Part shown: positions 22,543 through 34,190 of the stretch, in pieces
Position numbering within the stretch: the first letter of the stretch is position 1
Layout: every line of letters begins with the position of its first letter
NCBI GenBank assembly: GCA_028455995.1
Contig: JABELC010000008.1
Coordinates: 1,487,501-1,551,500 of the forward strand
DNA from: Scleromitrula shiraiana
Lineage: Eukaryota > Ascomycota > Leotiomycetes > Helotiales > Sclerotiniaceae
Reading direction: 5' to 3'
DNA length: 64,000 bases
Translations under genes and position numbers: made by a program
The notes under the pieces: generated by a model
Databases searched by the model: none
Told to the model about the DNA's origin: nothing
Seen by the model: only the letters and a program-made list of their open reading frames with translations

Positions 22543-23010
22543 ATGGCCGCCGGCCTCAAAACCATCATCTCCCTCTCTTTCGTATGTTACCACCCTGCCC
22601 GTCCCTTTCCTCTCATTTCCTTACAATCCACCGCCCCCAACTAACCCCCTCCCGCGATCCAGGTCCTCGCCCTCGGCTTCCTCCTCGTAATTCTCTCCTG
22701 CGCGCTCTTCCACCAATACCTCCCCCTCCTCGTCGTGCTAACCTTCATGCTCGCGCCGCTCCCCAACTGGATCGCCTCGCGGTGTTCGAACCCCGATGAT
22801 TTCGGCGAGAGCTCCTCCTCCGGTGTCATCGACCTGGGCCGCTTCTTTACCGGCTTCCTCTGCATGATGGGCGTTGCGCTTCCGGCGGTGCTGGCGCATT
22901 CCAATATCATTACCGTCCCTGCCATGGTTATGAGTATTATTGGGGGATCCCTTATTTATGGGACGGTGATTAGTTTTGGCATGTTTTTTCAGGAGGAGAG
23001 TGAGTTTTGA
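22543..23010 (+). CDS. VPS55: Vps55 family endosomal membrane protein
   Basis: A small four-TM protein that, in yeast, works with Vps68 in late-endosome-to-vacuole trafficking; animal relatives are OB-RGRP/LEPROT. Exons 22543-22581 and 22663-23010 give 128 residues; the 81-bp intron (GTATGT...CTAACC...CAG) falls after codon 13. Family blocks are LALGFLLVILSCALF, a central APLPNWIASR loop, GRFFTGFLCMMG, and VMSIIGGSLIYGTVISF. Length matches the family (about 130-140). Hydrophobic segments lie at about residues 10-32, 36-48, 75-95 and 100-118. Confidence 0.95.
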
Positions 23011-23727
23011 CTTTAGTGATTGGATATTCTGAAGGTGGTGTGAGGTGAGGCCCTCAGCAGACAGACGGTGTGGTGGATTTGAGTCGAGCGGGGGCTTGAG
23101 GGGAGATGAGAGGAGAAATTTTGATGGGAGTTGATGGATGTGTATGATGGGATGAGTTGGATGGTTAGAATGAAGGCATGATAATGAGCAGATATTTGAA
23201 AGTAGGCAGGGAGGTTCAATTGAACAATGTAGCATCATCAGGTTCGCCACATATTTTCACATAGTTTTTGGGATAAGGATCATGGAACAATAGAAAAGTA
23301 TCAAGAATATAGTCTATTATATGTGAAATTATATGAGTCTGTCTGTTGATGTTTCTTTTTTTATGTATCTATGCTGCTAGGTATATGTTGATCCTTGCGA
23401 ATCTGGTTTTTCTTTTTCTATTGTACCAATGATATATGTAGCTTTTTTTGCGATACCCAAAACCCATACCTATCCAATTCCATAACCAAATATTGCACAG
23501 AGCGCCTACCCAAGTCGTTAAATCGTAAAGCCGTAAAGTCTCTTTTCTATGTAAAATACGTTGCAGTGTTAAACTCTAGGTGCATCATGATCCCAAAGAA
23601 AGATGTTCATGATAGAGAGGAAATAAAACTCCATAAACCTTGTAGCACCATGCTCGTGACTCCCTCTTTTTAAATAGTTTAAACTCGTAATGCATAAATT
23701 CGACTCGCGTCGTTCATAATAAATCTT
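23011..23727. other. Convergent 3' region between VPS55 and PABA synthase
   Basis: Holds the 3' UTRs of two convergent genes. No gene is seen. Confidence 0.5.
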
Positions 23728-26370
23728 CTAACGAAAAACTCCAAGTGTTCCATTTAGTTTGGTCAACATTTCTTCACGCTCTCCAATGGGTGTGCTTAGA
23801 GTCGTGACAGCTCCACCTGCACCAATGTGCCATTTCTCGGTATCTCTCTCCTCTTCTTCGATGACACCATCTTCATCATCCCATCGATACATGGATCGAA
23901 TTGTGACGCTGAAGTCACCACGTCCGCCAACATCCATATACCCTACGACTCCGGAGTACAAGGAGCGTGGTTTGTGATGTTCAATATCCTGAAGAATTTC
24001 ACAGCTGCGTTTCTTCGGAGCACCAGTCATAGATCCAGGTGGAAGAGAAGCAGCAAGGATATCTAAGCCAGTATACTTCGTGCTCTTGTCTTCCTTGAGT
24101 GATAATGATGAAAGCTGTGCAGATAAATCATCAGGGACAGATTTTGGAAGGGTGCCTTCGATAACCGATATCATTTGAAAAACAGATGCATATTCTTCCA
24201 CAACCATAAGTTGGGGAACTGAAACATTGCCAGACCCGCATACACCATGAAGATCGTGACGGACAAGATCGACAATCATGAGGTTCTCTGCCTTTTCTTT
24301 GGGGTCGTTAAGCAATGGAATGGCAGCAGCAAGTGTGGAGATCTGATCTGTTTTGCGAACGGTTCCTTTCATAGGGCGGAGGGAGCATTTTCTGCGTCGG
24401 TTATCCCATTTGAGGAACTGTTCGGGAGAGCTAGAGACCAAGGTTGCAGAACCAAGACGGATGAAAGAGGCGAAAGGAGCAGGTTGACGTGCACGAAGAT
24501 TCTTGTAGAGTGACCAAGCACCTTTGGCGGGAGCAGGTCTTGGTGTCTTATTGTACAAAAGAATTGATTCGGTGGTATTATGGCTTGTGGTGTGGGGAGG
24601 ATCGCTTCGAAGACGGGTGATGATTGTCTGATCAGTAAGACACAATTCGTAAGAGTCACCGCTAGCAATTTTATCTTGGCAACGACGAACTTTGGATTCG
24701 TAAGAATCGGCCGTAGGTTGAGTGATGGTCATGGAAAACTTCGAAGCAGGACTGCGAACGGGTGACCAAGCGCGTTTTTCCCGACGTGAAACCCTAATAC
24801 GATCGCAGGGTAGGATGAGCTCTCCCGGCCTGAGAGGTGTTTGGCGGCTGGTTTTGGCAGGACTCTTTGGTTGGGATAATCTCTCCAGTTTTGGGGCTAC
24901 AGCTTCCATCCATGCCGAATCGCTTTGAGTATCCCCTGGGCTTGCCAATTGCTGAAGGTAGATGACGTTCAATTTGTGGTCAACAACAACACTTCTGGTG
25001 ACCCATGCGAAACAAAGATCGGGGCGATGTCTGTCGATTTTTGACCTATCTACCTTCACATCAATGGTTTCCAAGCCTAGCTCGTAAGTTGTATACCCCA
25101 TGAACCCTCCCCAGAATGGTGAATCATCGTTCCCTTTGGTAACTTGTGCACACTCCAACTGATGTGCCAAGAGCGACCACACTCCACCGCACGAGTTCAA
25201 ATCAATTTCTTCGGTGCAATCGAGATGTTCCTGGGATGTCGATGGAATTTTAGTAACGTAATCGTCGCCGACGCGGTATTCATATCTTAAGCAATCGTCA
25301 ATATCCAAGCCGATGATACTGTATCGACCCTTAACATCTGCAGATCCAGTAAAGGTCTCGTTTGCGTTTGTTGATTCCAAAAGAATGTGATCCCTCCCCA
25401 TATCTTGTATAGCTTCCACAATGTCCGGAACTGCTAGGCCGTGAGGCAAGTCAATGGTGCGAGAAATGCACATATTCTGGAACTTCGAATTATCCATCGA
25501 GGTGTCGCTGATCGGGGATGCAGGTATGGTTTGAAGAGCTTCGAATTGTTGGAGCAAGCTCACTCGTGTAGCGGATTGGCCGTGCATGGTGCCGTCGTAA
25601 ATGATCTCTGTCTTTCTGGTAGTTCTATTCCACTGTTGTGCCAATTTAAGCCAGTTTACAAAGATATCTTTGCTAGAATCATTTGTACAGACCGACTCAG
25701 GATGATATTGTAAACCCCAGAAGGGTTTCGTTGTATGTCGTACACCGACCAAAACTCTGCTGTCTTCCACACCGCAACTTCGCACAATTTCAGCCTTGAG
25801 ATCTGCACTCTCAACCCAGGCCAATGGTATCAAATCAGGGCAGCTTTCTGTTGCTTGCCAACGTGAAGTGTTCCAATCTTCATCTGGAATATTATCCTGG
25901 CCAATATCCGCACATAAGCTCTGGTAAAGAGTAGCTGTGATCTCACCAACCCCACAAAATATTGAATCCGGTCCAACGGCAGCTTGTCCTGCATGCACAA
26001 CTCTTCTAATCATACCATGCTGCGGACCTTTTAGTCTCTTTATTTTGCCCCCAAATTCCAGGCACAAGCTTTGAAATCCTAAGCAAATACCCAGAACTGG
26101 TACCATCTGATCATCAGCAAGACTCCAGATTTTCTTTATAATACCGACATCATGTTCATTCTCCGGATTGCCTGGGCCCGGCCCACAGACTACCGCTTCA
26201 TAATGTCTCAATTCTTCGTATAAAGCTTCATCTGAAACGAATAATAGAGGATCGTCGATTTTGATAGTCCGGACCGAGGCGGTGAGAGTCGTTTCGAGCA
26301 AAGAAATGATATTATTCGAGAAACTATCATATGCATCGATAAAGAGGATCAAAGGTTTCTGAATCAGCAT
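23728..26370 (-). CDS. Bifunctional p-aminobenzoate (aminodeoxychorismate) synthase, PabA-PabB fusion
   Basis: Makes 4-amino-4-deoxychorismate from chorismate and glutamine for folate synthesis. Single exon, 880 residues, the usual length of fungal fused enzymes. Residues about 7-245 are a class-I glutamine amidotransferase with nucleophile Cys96 in GICLGFQ and the His223/Glu225 pair in YHPES. Residues about 290-880 are the chorismate-binding component. It contains DSYELCLTDQTII, the PERFL-like SSPEQFLKW block, RPMKGTVRK (the Lys typical of aminodeoxychorismate synthase), LVDLVRHDL, LPPGSMTGAPK and YSGVVGYMDVGGRGDFSVTIR. The end is GAGGAVTTLSTPIGEREEM. The PIKGT-type Lys favours PABA synthase over anthranilate synthase. 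It corresponds to yeast ABZ1. Confidence 0.95.
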   Translation of the reverse strand: MLIQKPLILFIDAYDSFSNNIISLLETTLTASVRTIKIDDPLLFVSDEALYEELRHYEAVVCGPGPGNPENEHDVGIIKKIWSLADDQMVPVLGICLGFQSLCLEFGGKIKRLKGPQHGMIRRVVHAGQAAVGPDSIFCGVGEITATLYQSLCADIGQDNIPDEDWNTSRWQATESCPDLIPLAWVESADLKAEIVRSCGVEDSRVLVGVRHTTKPFWGLQYHPESVCTNDSSKDIFVNWLKLAQQWNRTTRKTEIIYDGTMHGQSATRVSLLQQFEALQTIPASPISDTSMDNSKFQNMCISRTIDLPHGLAVPDIVEAIQDMGRDHILLESTNANETFTGSADVKGRYSIIGLDIDDCLRYEYRVGDDYVTKIPSTSQEHLDCTEEIDLNSCGGVWSLLAHQLECAQVTKGNDDSPFWGGFMGYTTYELGLETIDVKVDRSKIDRHRPDLCFAWVTRSVVVDHKLNVIYLQQLASPGDTQSDSAWMEAVAPKLERLSQPKSPAKTSRQTPLRPGELILPCDRIRVSRREKRAWSPVRSPASKFSMTITQPTADSYESKVRRCQDKIASGDSYELCLTDQTIITRLRSDPPHTTSHNTTESILLYNKTPRPAPAKGAWSLYKNLRARQPAPFASFIRLGSATLVSSSPEQFLKWDNRRRKCSLRPMKGTVRKTDQISTLAAAIPLLNDPKEKAENLMIVDLVRHDLHGVCGSGNVSVPQLMVVEEYASVFQMISVIEGTLPKSVPDDLSAQLSSLSLKEDKSTKYTGLDILAASLPPGSMTGAPKKRSCEILQDIEHHKPRSLYSGVVGYMDVGGRGDFSVTIRSMYRWDDEDGVIEEEERDTEKWHIGAGGAVTTLSTPIGEREEMLTKLNGTLGVFR

Positions 26371-28260
26371 TGTAAATGTAACTCTTTACTCCCCTCACTC
26401 TTTTTGCGACTTCTAAGGTATGTATGTCTTGCAAAAAATTTCTAGATTTTTTTTTTTTTTTTCTCTCTCTGTGGTTTGCTGTACAATTGAATAAATGAAT
26501 GAAGGTAAAAGGTAATTAATAAAAATGATTGAAAGCCACCCAATGTGGGTGAAATGACGGGGGGGGCAAGAGGGGAAAAGAAGGAAAGGAATTGGATAAG
26601 ATTCGGCGGTGTGTTTGTTTTCGTCTGGTACAAATTAAATTTTTCCGGTGAAGAAACAACAAACGACCGACAAACAACAAACAACAAACAAACTGTCGGT
26701 GTATGCTGGCAGAATTAACCAATTATAGTTTTTAGCTTAATATGCAAGATCTAGGTATTTTAGTGGGGGAGAAGTTTTAAAAATTCTAAATTCTAAAGAG
26801 AGAAAGAAAATCAGGGGTTAATTTGTTAGGGCTGATTATTTTGACGTGGAATGGATACAAATAGAACGAATAGAAGGACTAGAAGAACTAGAAGAACTAG
26901 AAGAACTAGAAGAACTAGAAGGACTTAGAAGGACTAGAAGGACTTAGAAGGACTAGAAGGACTACTAGATGCATAATAAGTCATATATATGTGTTTAAGG
27001 ATATACAAGCATAAATAACCAAAAACCAATAATGGGGAATATCGGGTCAGGGACCCTGACACGCCGCCTCTTCTCATATGATGACTTTAAAAATGTGCTA
27101 AGATGCTTTTGAGACATTAGTATAATAAATCTTGTTTCAAGGCAAAAAAACGAGAATTGAATAGACTTGCAATAAAATCTCTTTTTTTATATCCAAGAGA
27201 AAAGGTATTAGAAAGTTATAAAGATGATGTATGTATTGAACTTCAGTTTGATCCTAGATAACCTACATACTATAGCATCTTGATAACATCCATTCACGAT
27301 GATAAGCTTATGTGACGAAGAGGTCATGTCAACGTAATGAAATACGCATAATTAATTCAACCTTATCCCAACAAAGCCTCAATCATACATATATATATCT
27401 TCTGTATACGAATCTGATCTTATCTGTGACCCACAATATGCGATTAGAGTTATACTCGGTCAAATTTATCTGAAGATCATCAAATAGTTCATTAATTAAC
27501 TGTGTCTCAATACTTATACTTGCTTTACTCGAGTATAAGATCCAGAGAGCCATAAGATAGATATCTCTCGGAAGTAGCAACACAATCCGGACTCGCGGAT
27601 TCATCATCCATCACAACTTCGGAAATACATTTTTTTCTCTCCTTGATGACATATAATAGGACTCTAAAAAATCATGGAATCAACTACCCCTCTCTTCAAG
27701 TATGATTGGAATAAATAAGCCTTGTGAATCTCGGATTAAGAGACATGGAAAGAATACTATTGTACAAAAACGACGAAGTATCCAACTTCCAACCTCCCCA
27801 TGAAGAAGAAATCTTTCCAACTACCAACACTAATCATGTAAAATTTTGAGATTAATAAGTATAAAAAACTGTTGAACGTACAAGAGAACAATAGAACAAT
27901 GTTAAATATTTAATTTGAATATTTGACATGTGGATAGAGTACAGTCAATAAATTGAAATATCGCTAACAAGTGAGTTTCGCTGGGTATAGAGACATGAAG
28001 CAAGAGATCTTGTTAGCATTTGCTACAGCACTAGTCGCACCGGAAGTCAATTCATCATTGTTAGACATCATCAGCCAAATAAACATGTGAAATATAAATA
28101 TGCATCAAAAATACAATACATTGGGAATCATTATACATAGACCAACAGTCATCTATCTGCCAATCACAAGAAAAGAGAAAACTCCTCCAATTTAACAACG
28201 CCTATATCCCATTTTTACTCGGCTAAGATTAACAATGAAGGATACCATCCAGTATACTAT
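26371..28260. other. Intergenic between PABA synthase and SEC22
   Basis: 1.9 kb without a supported gene. It contains the PABA synthase promoter with a T16 run near 26445-26462, a 9-bp minisatellite (separate entry) and AT-rich sequence. Confidence 0.55.
26863..26967 (+). repeat. 9-bp minisatellite (AGAAGAACT / AGAAGGACT)
   Basis: About eleven head-to-tail units. The first are AGAAGAACT and the later ones AGAAGGACT, some with an extra T. It lies about 0.5 kb upstream of the PABA synthase start. Confidence 0.85.
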
Positions 28261-29375
28261 TCAGAAAAATCTCCACCAGATAAAGATGATCATTATAAAT
28301 CCCAGTGCACCAACAGGACCGTACTGTTTCAACAGTAATTCCCAATTAATCCTTACGGCAGCTTTGCGATATTTTTTGCTGTCTTCTCTTAATCTGCTGC
28401 TTACTTCTCCCATGCGTTCCAGGTTGTCTCCTCGATAGAGTAGATCTTCGATATTTTTGTGCATTACTTTGGTGACATCTCTTAGCTCATCATTCAGCTT
28501 GTCCAAGTTTTGTGTTGCTCGGGTATCTGAGTATGTGGACTTCGTTCTCGAAATAAAGGTATCAAAATCCATAAACGCATATGGGCGCAGTGTTGGAGAA
28601 TGTACTTGAGTGGCAGGATATGTGGTGGAGAACTCGGTGGCAAGGTCAGAGAGATATGTGAAAGCCAGTTTTCGAGGATATGAGCGCTCGCAGATACACA
28701 GGAAAACGATATCGCTTGCGATCATGTAGCTATAGACATGTTAGACAGATGCGTTACGTTTGTTCAGAGAACCAAAAAAAAGAATGCATGTGATTGGAGG
28801 AAACTTGGTTGAAGAAATCTCGAAAATGAGACTAGCAAATCTGGCACCGTCACATTTCCTTCATGTAATACTAGACCTGCAAATCCCATCAACATGATAG
28901 TTCTTAGTGCAGGTCCCTATCCCACATGCCAGAATTCCACACAACCCCTCCATGCATCCCATTGAGCTCCTAAACACCGTAAAGTCCTCAGAGCCCTAGA
29001 CCCCGCTACACCTCATAGCAGGGCCTATAAAACCACAATAGACATGATGTATCCCTATAAAAAAAACCCTCAAGAACTCCGCAAATACAACCTACTGTAA
29101 AGTATAAGGACCGCTATCAAGCGTTGCCTGGTCCGCTGAATTTCGATCAATCTTTCGTAATACCATCTTCACTTGCGATTTGATCTCAGAGAGTGAGGAT
29201 TCAGTCTGGAGCGAGTTAGCTTTATTGTGGTCGATACTGGGAGAGTTTGCGCACTTGTTCATCGTCGACTGAGGCGCATAGCATAAGGCCTGAGCGGAAG
29301 GTTAGCAGGAGGTCAAGTAGTCCGGGTGGAGAGTTCGTTACCATCCAGCCTTGCAATTTGCGTAGACTTGATCAT
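28261..29375 (-). CDS. SEC22: SNARE protein Sec22 (longin domain R-SNARE, ER-Golgi)
   Basis: A vesicle SNARE for transport between ER and Golgi. Five exonic pieces were considered and four kept: 29375-29342, 29289-29255, 29205-29096 and 28729-28261, giving 215 residues, the normal length. The reconstructed N-terminus MIKSTQIARLDGLMLCASVDD followed by EQTESSLSEIKSQVK matches the longin domain. CERSYPRKLAFTYLSDL, YSDTRATQNLDKLNDEL and KNIEDLLYRGDNLERM follow (the central SNARE Arg sits in YRGD). The tail anchor GPVGALGFIMIIFIWWRFF is at the C-terminus. Intron 2 uses a GTGCGC donor but has a GCTAAC branch site and CCAG acceptor. Intron 3 is long (366 bp). The divergent neighbour starts 643 bp away. 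Confidence 0.93.
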
Positions 29376-30018
29376 TTTGACTACTTGTTTGTTGAGTTCT
29401 TTCGATGTATTGGATGCGCCTTGGAAGTGATGAGGGTGTAACACTTATTTCGAAATTTCCAAGAGGGTTCTAGCTTAATTGCATCGAATGTGTCCCTCAC
29501 TAGAGAAGAACTTTGAGTCAAGCGTATAGACTGCAAAAGAATTGATAGCGTCTTGAGTTTTATAAAGAAAACAAATGTTATGATGAAATCGAAAGCTGTT
29601 CGGATCATCTTCAACTAACAATCCTGGTACCTGAACCCCATGGTCCGGAGCAGGGTACCTCCGAGCACCGGCATCCATCATCCCCAAAGAAGCGCAAGGC
29701 TATCTTCACTCTCCTCGAGGCTGGGAGAGTTATTTATTTATTTACATTCACCAATTCAACATTTTCAAAAAAAAATCTATTACGGTGCGTTTTACTTTTT
29801 CCCATTCATTTTCCTCCATTTTTTGTGCCCTTTTTCAACTTTGATAGTTCGATTTTTTATCTTCCAAGTACTTTCTAGCTTTTTCTCAAAACAGAGAGAA
29901 ATCAGAAAGCCTTGTCAAAATACTCCCTCCCCTTCACGTTTCTATTACAGCTAATCAATTTCTTCTACCCTTTTTCTACTCTTCCACCTGCTATTACACC
30001 AAAAAGAAAATATAAAAA
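29376..30018. promoter_or_regulatory. Bidirectional promoter region between SEC22 and the 30019 gene
   Basis: 643 bp between divergent start codons. The part next to 30019 is strongly CT-rich (TTTTT and CTTTTTC tracts), typical of a fungal leader. No specific site is assigned. Confidence 0.5.
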
Positions 30019-31076
30019 ATGGCCGATAGCAATACTCCTACTCCTCGTATGTTGGCGCCTCCAAGCTCACCGATTCTTGTGGCTTCTTCTGGAGCTGGGG
30101 AGGTTAGCTCCACAGTATTGACATCTGCGCCGATTGCAATGTCCAATTCAACATTAAGTGCCAGCAACAATCCGGGAGGAGCAGAAAACAATAACTACAC
30201 ATATCAAAGTTCATTTCACACAGTAGGCAATTTTCTATCTTTTGAAATCTCTTGACTATTTTATTTCCAGCTCACGTGAAACCTTCATCTAATATCTGTT
30301 TTAGCTTATGCGTCTTACTCCCACCACCATGGGCAAATCTGCAGATACTGCCTATGGTCATTATGAGTTATCATCTTGCTCAGATAAAGCATACATCCCA
30401 ACCCCATACAATTCACCCTATTGCCTATCTGGTATCGCTCTCTTGGCAGCAGCATCCAATGAACGTGCCGCTGCCCGAGCTAGAGGTGATAAGAATTCTG
30501 ACACCAAGCCTTTTACGAGTATGGGCTCTGGCCTTCGTGGTGGCGGTTTGGAAGAGAAGGTTTATCTTCGTGGAGGAGGACCAAAGAAGAGACGCGGTGG
30601 TCTTGTCGCTGGTAGTCGAAAGAAGGGGAAAGCAAACAAGTATGAAGATGTCGACGTCCTTCTCTCTGACACCAAGTCCCCAATTTTCCGAGAAGATTCC
30701 AACATCAAGGTTAGTTGTATAATCTCACACTCTTCTAAATTGATTATTGACACCAAATTAGGCGATTCTTTCGCACCCAAAAGCAAGACAAGCGGTCCTC
30801 GATGAAGACAAACCATATCCATTCGAGCAAATGACAGGAGAGGAAGTCGCAACCATTTCTGCCACATTTAGAGAGGATGGCGCCTGCGGTCGTTATGACG
30901 TCGAATGGTTGCGACAAGCCCTCGAAGCATCGACTGCAAGAGCCGCGGGTGTATTTGACAAGTACGTAGAGGATACATTCAAAGAGGAGTGGGCAGAAGA
31001 TGAAGAAGAAGTTTCTGACGATGAGAAAGATGATGAAGAAGATATCAAAGGAACGGAAATACAAGAGGAGAAGTAA
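30019..31076 (+). CDS. Hypothetical protein with Gly-Arg-rich centre and acidic tail
   Basis: Not recognised. Exons 30019-30222, 30305-30709 and 30762-31076 give 307 residues, in frame at both joins. An earlier acceptor near 30270 would run straight into a stop, so the TTTTAG at 30304 was chosen. Residues 1-68 are Ser/Thr/Asn-rich. About 68-120 contain Tyr/Ser-rich sequence and an Ala-rich helix (GIALLAAASNERAAARARGD). About 135-170 hold two GGG patches among Arg and Lys (LRGGGLEEKVYLRGGGPKKRRGG), a possible nucleic-acid-binding or nuclear segment, shown here within the 25-residue region by its ends only. About 200-265 form a more ordered domain (PFEQMTGEEVATISATF). The last 40 residues are mostly Glu/Asp/Lys. 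A chromatin or RNA role is speculation. Confidence 0.75.
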
Positions 31077-34000
31077 AAAGAAGAAGTCACGGAGCGAAAA
31101 GTAAATGGGTGTTTATTTCCTTTGGTTTTCAGGTGGTTTTTCTTGTCAGATTAGATACCCATTTTGCGTTTACATTCTACTGCTGCTCCCCTGCAGTCTT
31201 TTAAGCAGTATTCAAAATCATGATCGTCTTTACCTAGTTAATGAAATCAGAGTTAGGATCCGAAATTTAGGAAAATAGTCACAGTTTTCTATGCCAGCAA
31301 ATGACTACCCCGTTCTTGAATATTAGATTCAATGTGAACGAAGCAACTATTTGATGAGATTGGAATGTTCATTAAAGATAAATAGTTACAAACACCTGCA
31401 ACTAACCTGAAGATTGACCTGTCGTTGAACACCCATATTATCAAGTTTATTGCTCGTGAGTCGTAGCAACTAGAAAACCAGATATTTCCTAATAACCAAC
31501 ATCCAATCAGACAAACTCAGTGTAGGCTACCCCTCGCCAGATCTAAACCTCCCATTCTCCTTATCATAGGTTATTCGAGATCGTTTTTCAGTAGAGCCTT
31601 GTCACGGTTTAGTGTGTTGTAAATCTCTCTCTCGACATGAAATAGTTTGCCTGCTTCTCCGTTCTCAATTTTACTAGTCTGAGAGACGGCTGCAGTTTTC
31701 AATGATCTATCTGTTGTTATCTCTATATTTGAGTTGTATGTATCGAAAAAAATTATGTGGGTGAGCCTGGAAAAATATGAGCTTGTTGATGGGAGTTTGG
31801 GAAGTTGACTATTGGATGTATATTGTGGTTGAAATCGATTAAATATCATTTTATAATCAATCATGGGTATTCATATTTGCCCAAATTATATATCAAATAC
31901 TAGTATGTACTATATGTAAAATGCGGAAATAAAACTAAGCGAGTTGTATTAAAATGATTAAATTTACTATATACTACTACTAGTAGTAGTAGCATCTAAA
32001 CAAATTATATTATTTTTTATATCGACATAACTTAAATCATTGATTTTATAAATAATTAGAAAATAGAATTATCTTGAAAATTGAAATTTATTATAGAATT
32101 AGATTTGAAAATTTGTAGAATTATACATATATTTACAAAAAAAATGTATTTCTATAACTATATTCTTCATCAGCGCTTATGTCACATGAAGTACAATCAG
32201 AAAAGGGTTTAAGATCCTCCAACATAGAAAAGCACCATCACTGTTCTTTAACGTCCATTATCCAGGCGATTCAGGGATTATCTTCTGGAAGAGTGATAAG
32301 AGACCAAGCATCATCCACTGGAACTGTGGGAAATCTCGATTTCCCCTCTTGAGCTGGCAGGTTGTTCTTGTCTGGAAGGTACACTTTACAGTAGATAAAT
32401 TCAGAAGAGCTTCATAACCTCCTAGTAGTGAAGATAGAATCCGAGTCTGCTGCTTGAGAATCACCTCTCTGGATTCTCTGTTGACAGCAAGTAATGCGGC
32501 TGAGGATCTAGAATTGACTACGGGAGGTTTGTCGAGTTGTCTAGCTATAAAGCGATATCGCGGGGGAGAATAGCAAATGACCAGATTGGGAGGCGGATTT
32601 CTGTTGGTAGTTTGGAAAAAAGTGGGAAAGTATCGGCTGGAGATATGCTTTATTGAATTTGATATATTTGAACTTTGTATTGTGGATGTATTTTTTATAT
32701 TAGCATATATGTTTGAAAAAATATTTTATCTTTTGTTTTAATATTGTTGAATGATCGATATATTTATTAGAATTGTATGTGTGTACTGGTATGCGTAGAA
32801 ATGAAGAAACGACTCTTGGCTTAATACAAAATCTTGGAAACTAGAACTAACGACACTTATTATTAAACTTAACTAATCCTCTTAACGATACTAGTAGTAT
32901 CGAGCTAAATTCATTTCTAATGTCCATCCAGAATCTAGACGTTGGAATTTATTTTGGATAAAATATATTTCAATATCTATTTGGATTATACTAGTAGATA
33001 ATGAAATAATTTATTTATTGATTCAATTTTGTTACTTATATTAAATATAAATGTTAAGAATTGAGATTTATATATAATTGTATATCTGGTAAACGGACAT
33101 TCAGAACTTAAACGGCTCGTACTCTATCTATGACGTCTCGAGATTTTCAAAAGGCTACTAGATACACCTGTAGTTTCTAAAAAAAAGAGCAGTTTTATGG
33201 ACTTAACGAGTGATAATCCAGGACTATCTGTTCGCCAGTCCTCATTATATAAACACTCGAAATTTCATACTGGACACTAACGATCTGATAAGCCATGTTC
33301 ACTGCAGTCGCTAGTTTAAGCTTCACACAAGTATTTGCATACCCCGCCCCCGCATTCGACTAGAACCCGCAAGAGCTTTGCGCCGAGAAATATCTTCGGC
33401 ATATACAGGCCCGAACTTGGGATTGAAAAAGATATTTTCCGTATTTTTACTACGATATGCTGCAGCTTCATCGTTGAAAGGTGGTTGGAAAATAGTATTG
33501 ATTCGCGATCACCATTCTACTTGACTTTTTCGAGCTATTGAAATACGCTGCTGCTGCTGCATATACCCCACGGGGTATTGAAGAGCAAGTGCGAAGAAAT
33601 GCGAAAAGATATACAACATGGTTTTGAACAAAGAGGATTTGAATATTTCTCAACGAAGTTTTGTTGGATTTGAATCGCTGTGTTAATAAAATGTATTAAA
33701 GGCTAGATATCGAACTAGGATACTAGTATTTTTATTTGATTTTTAATTATTTATCTTGATTATTTTTTAATAATGTTCTTTATAAAGAACTTAAAATAAA
33801 AGTGATAAACGGAGTTTTTTTATTTTTATCTTTTATTTTTAAATAAATTTGAACTTAATTAATAACTCTTATCTAGTACTAGTAGTAGATACTTCCGGTC
33901 TTATAATCTAATAAAAACTACTAGTAGCCTGCCAGTAAGATATCAAAAAGAGCATTATGAGGTACTAGTATATACTACTAGTAGTATGATTATATTGACT

Positions 34001-34190
34001 CGAATTAACTAGTAAAGTCTTGATCTCATAAAGAGATATATATAAACCTTTGATTATATAATTACACTAAGCCTAATATGGAAGGAGCCTTCAAGTTATC
34101 CGGCAAGTTATCCGGCAAGTTATCCGGCAACCACTCTAATAAAATGTTTTCCTTTGCTTGTTACTCTTTGGAAATGTAACAGTTTAAACA
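31077..34190. other. AT-rich block with recurring ACTAGTAG palindromes, no gene seen
   Basis: 3.1 kb, markedly AT-rich from about 31860. Short inverted repeats built on ACTAGT/TAGTAG recur near 31970, 32888, 32990, 33720, 33880, 33917 and 33963. Only short reading frames exist (for example 31571-31864 minus), none with a recognisable product. It may be a decayed transposon, but no transposase, LTR or target-site duplication could be identified. The right end is the promoter of the carboxylesterase. Confidence 0.5.
34093..34128 (+). repeat. Three direct 12-bp repeats (AAGTTATCCGGC) upstream of the carboxylesterase
   Basis: Three perfect head-to-tail copies end 62 bp before the start codon at 34191. 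Each contains TTATC, the reverse complement of GATAA, the core bound by GATA factors, so this may be a regulatory cluster. Position and perfect identity are seen; binding is inferred. Confidence 0.6.

Noticed and set aside
31571..31864. 97-codon minus-strand frame in the AT-rich block
   Set aside because: No recognisable domain or signal; could be chance in AT-rich sequence.
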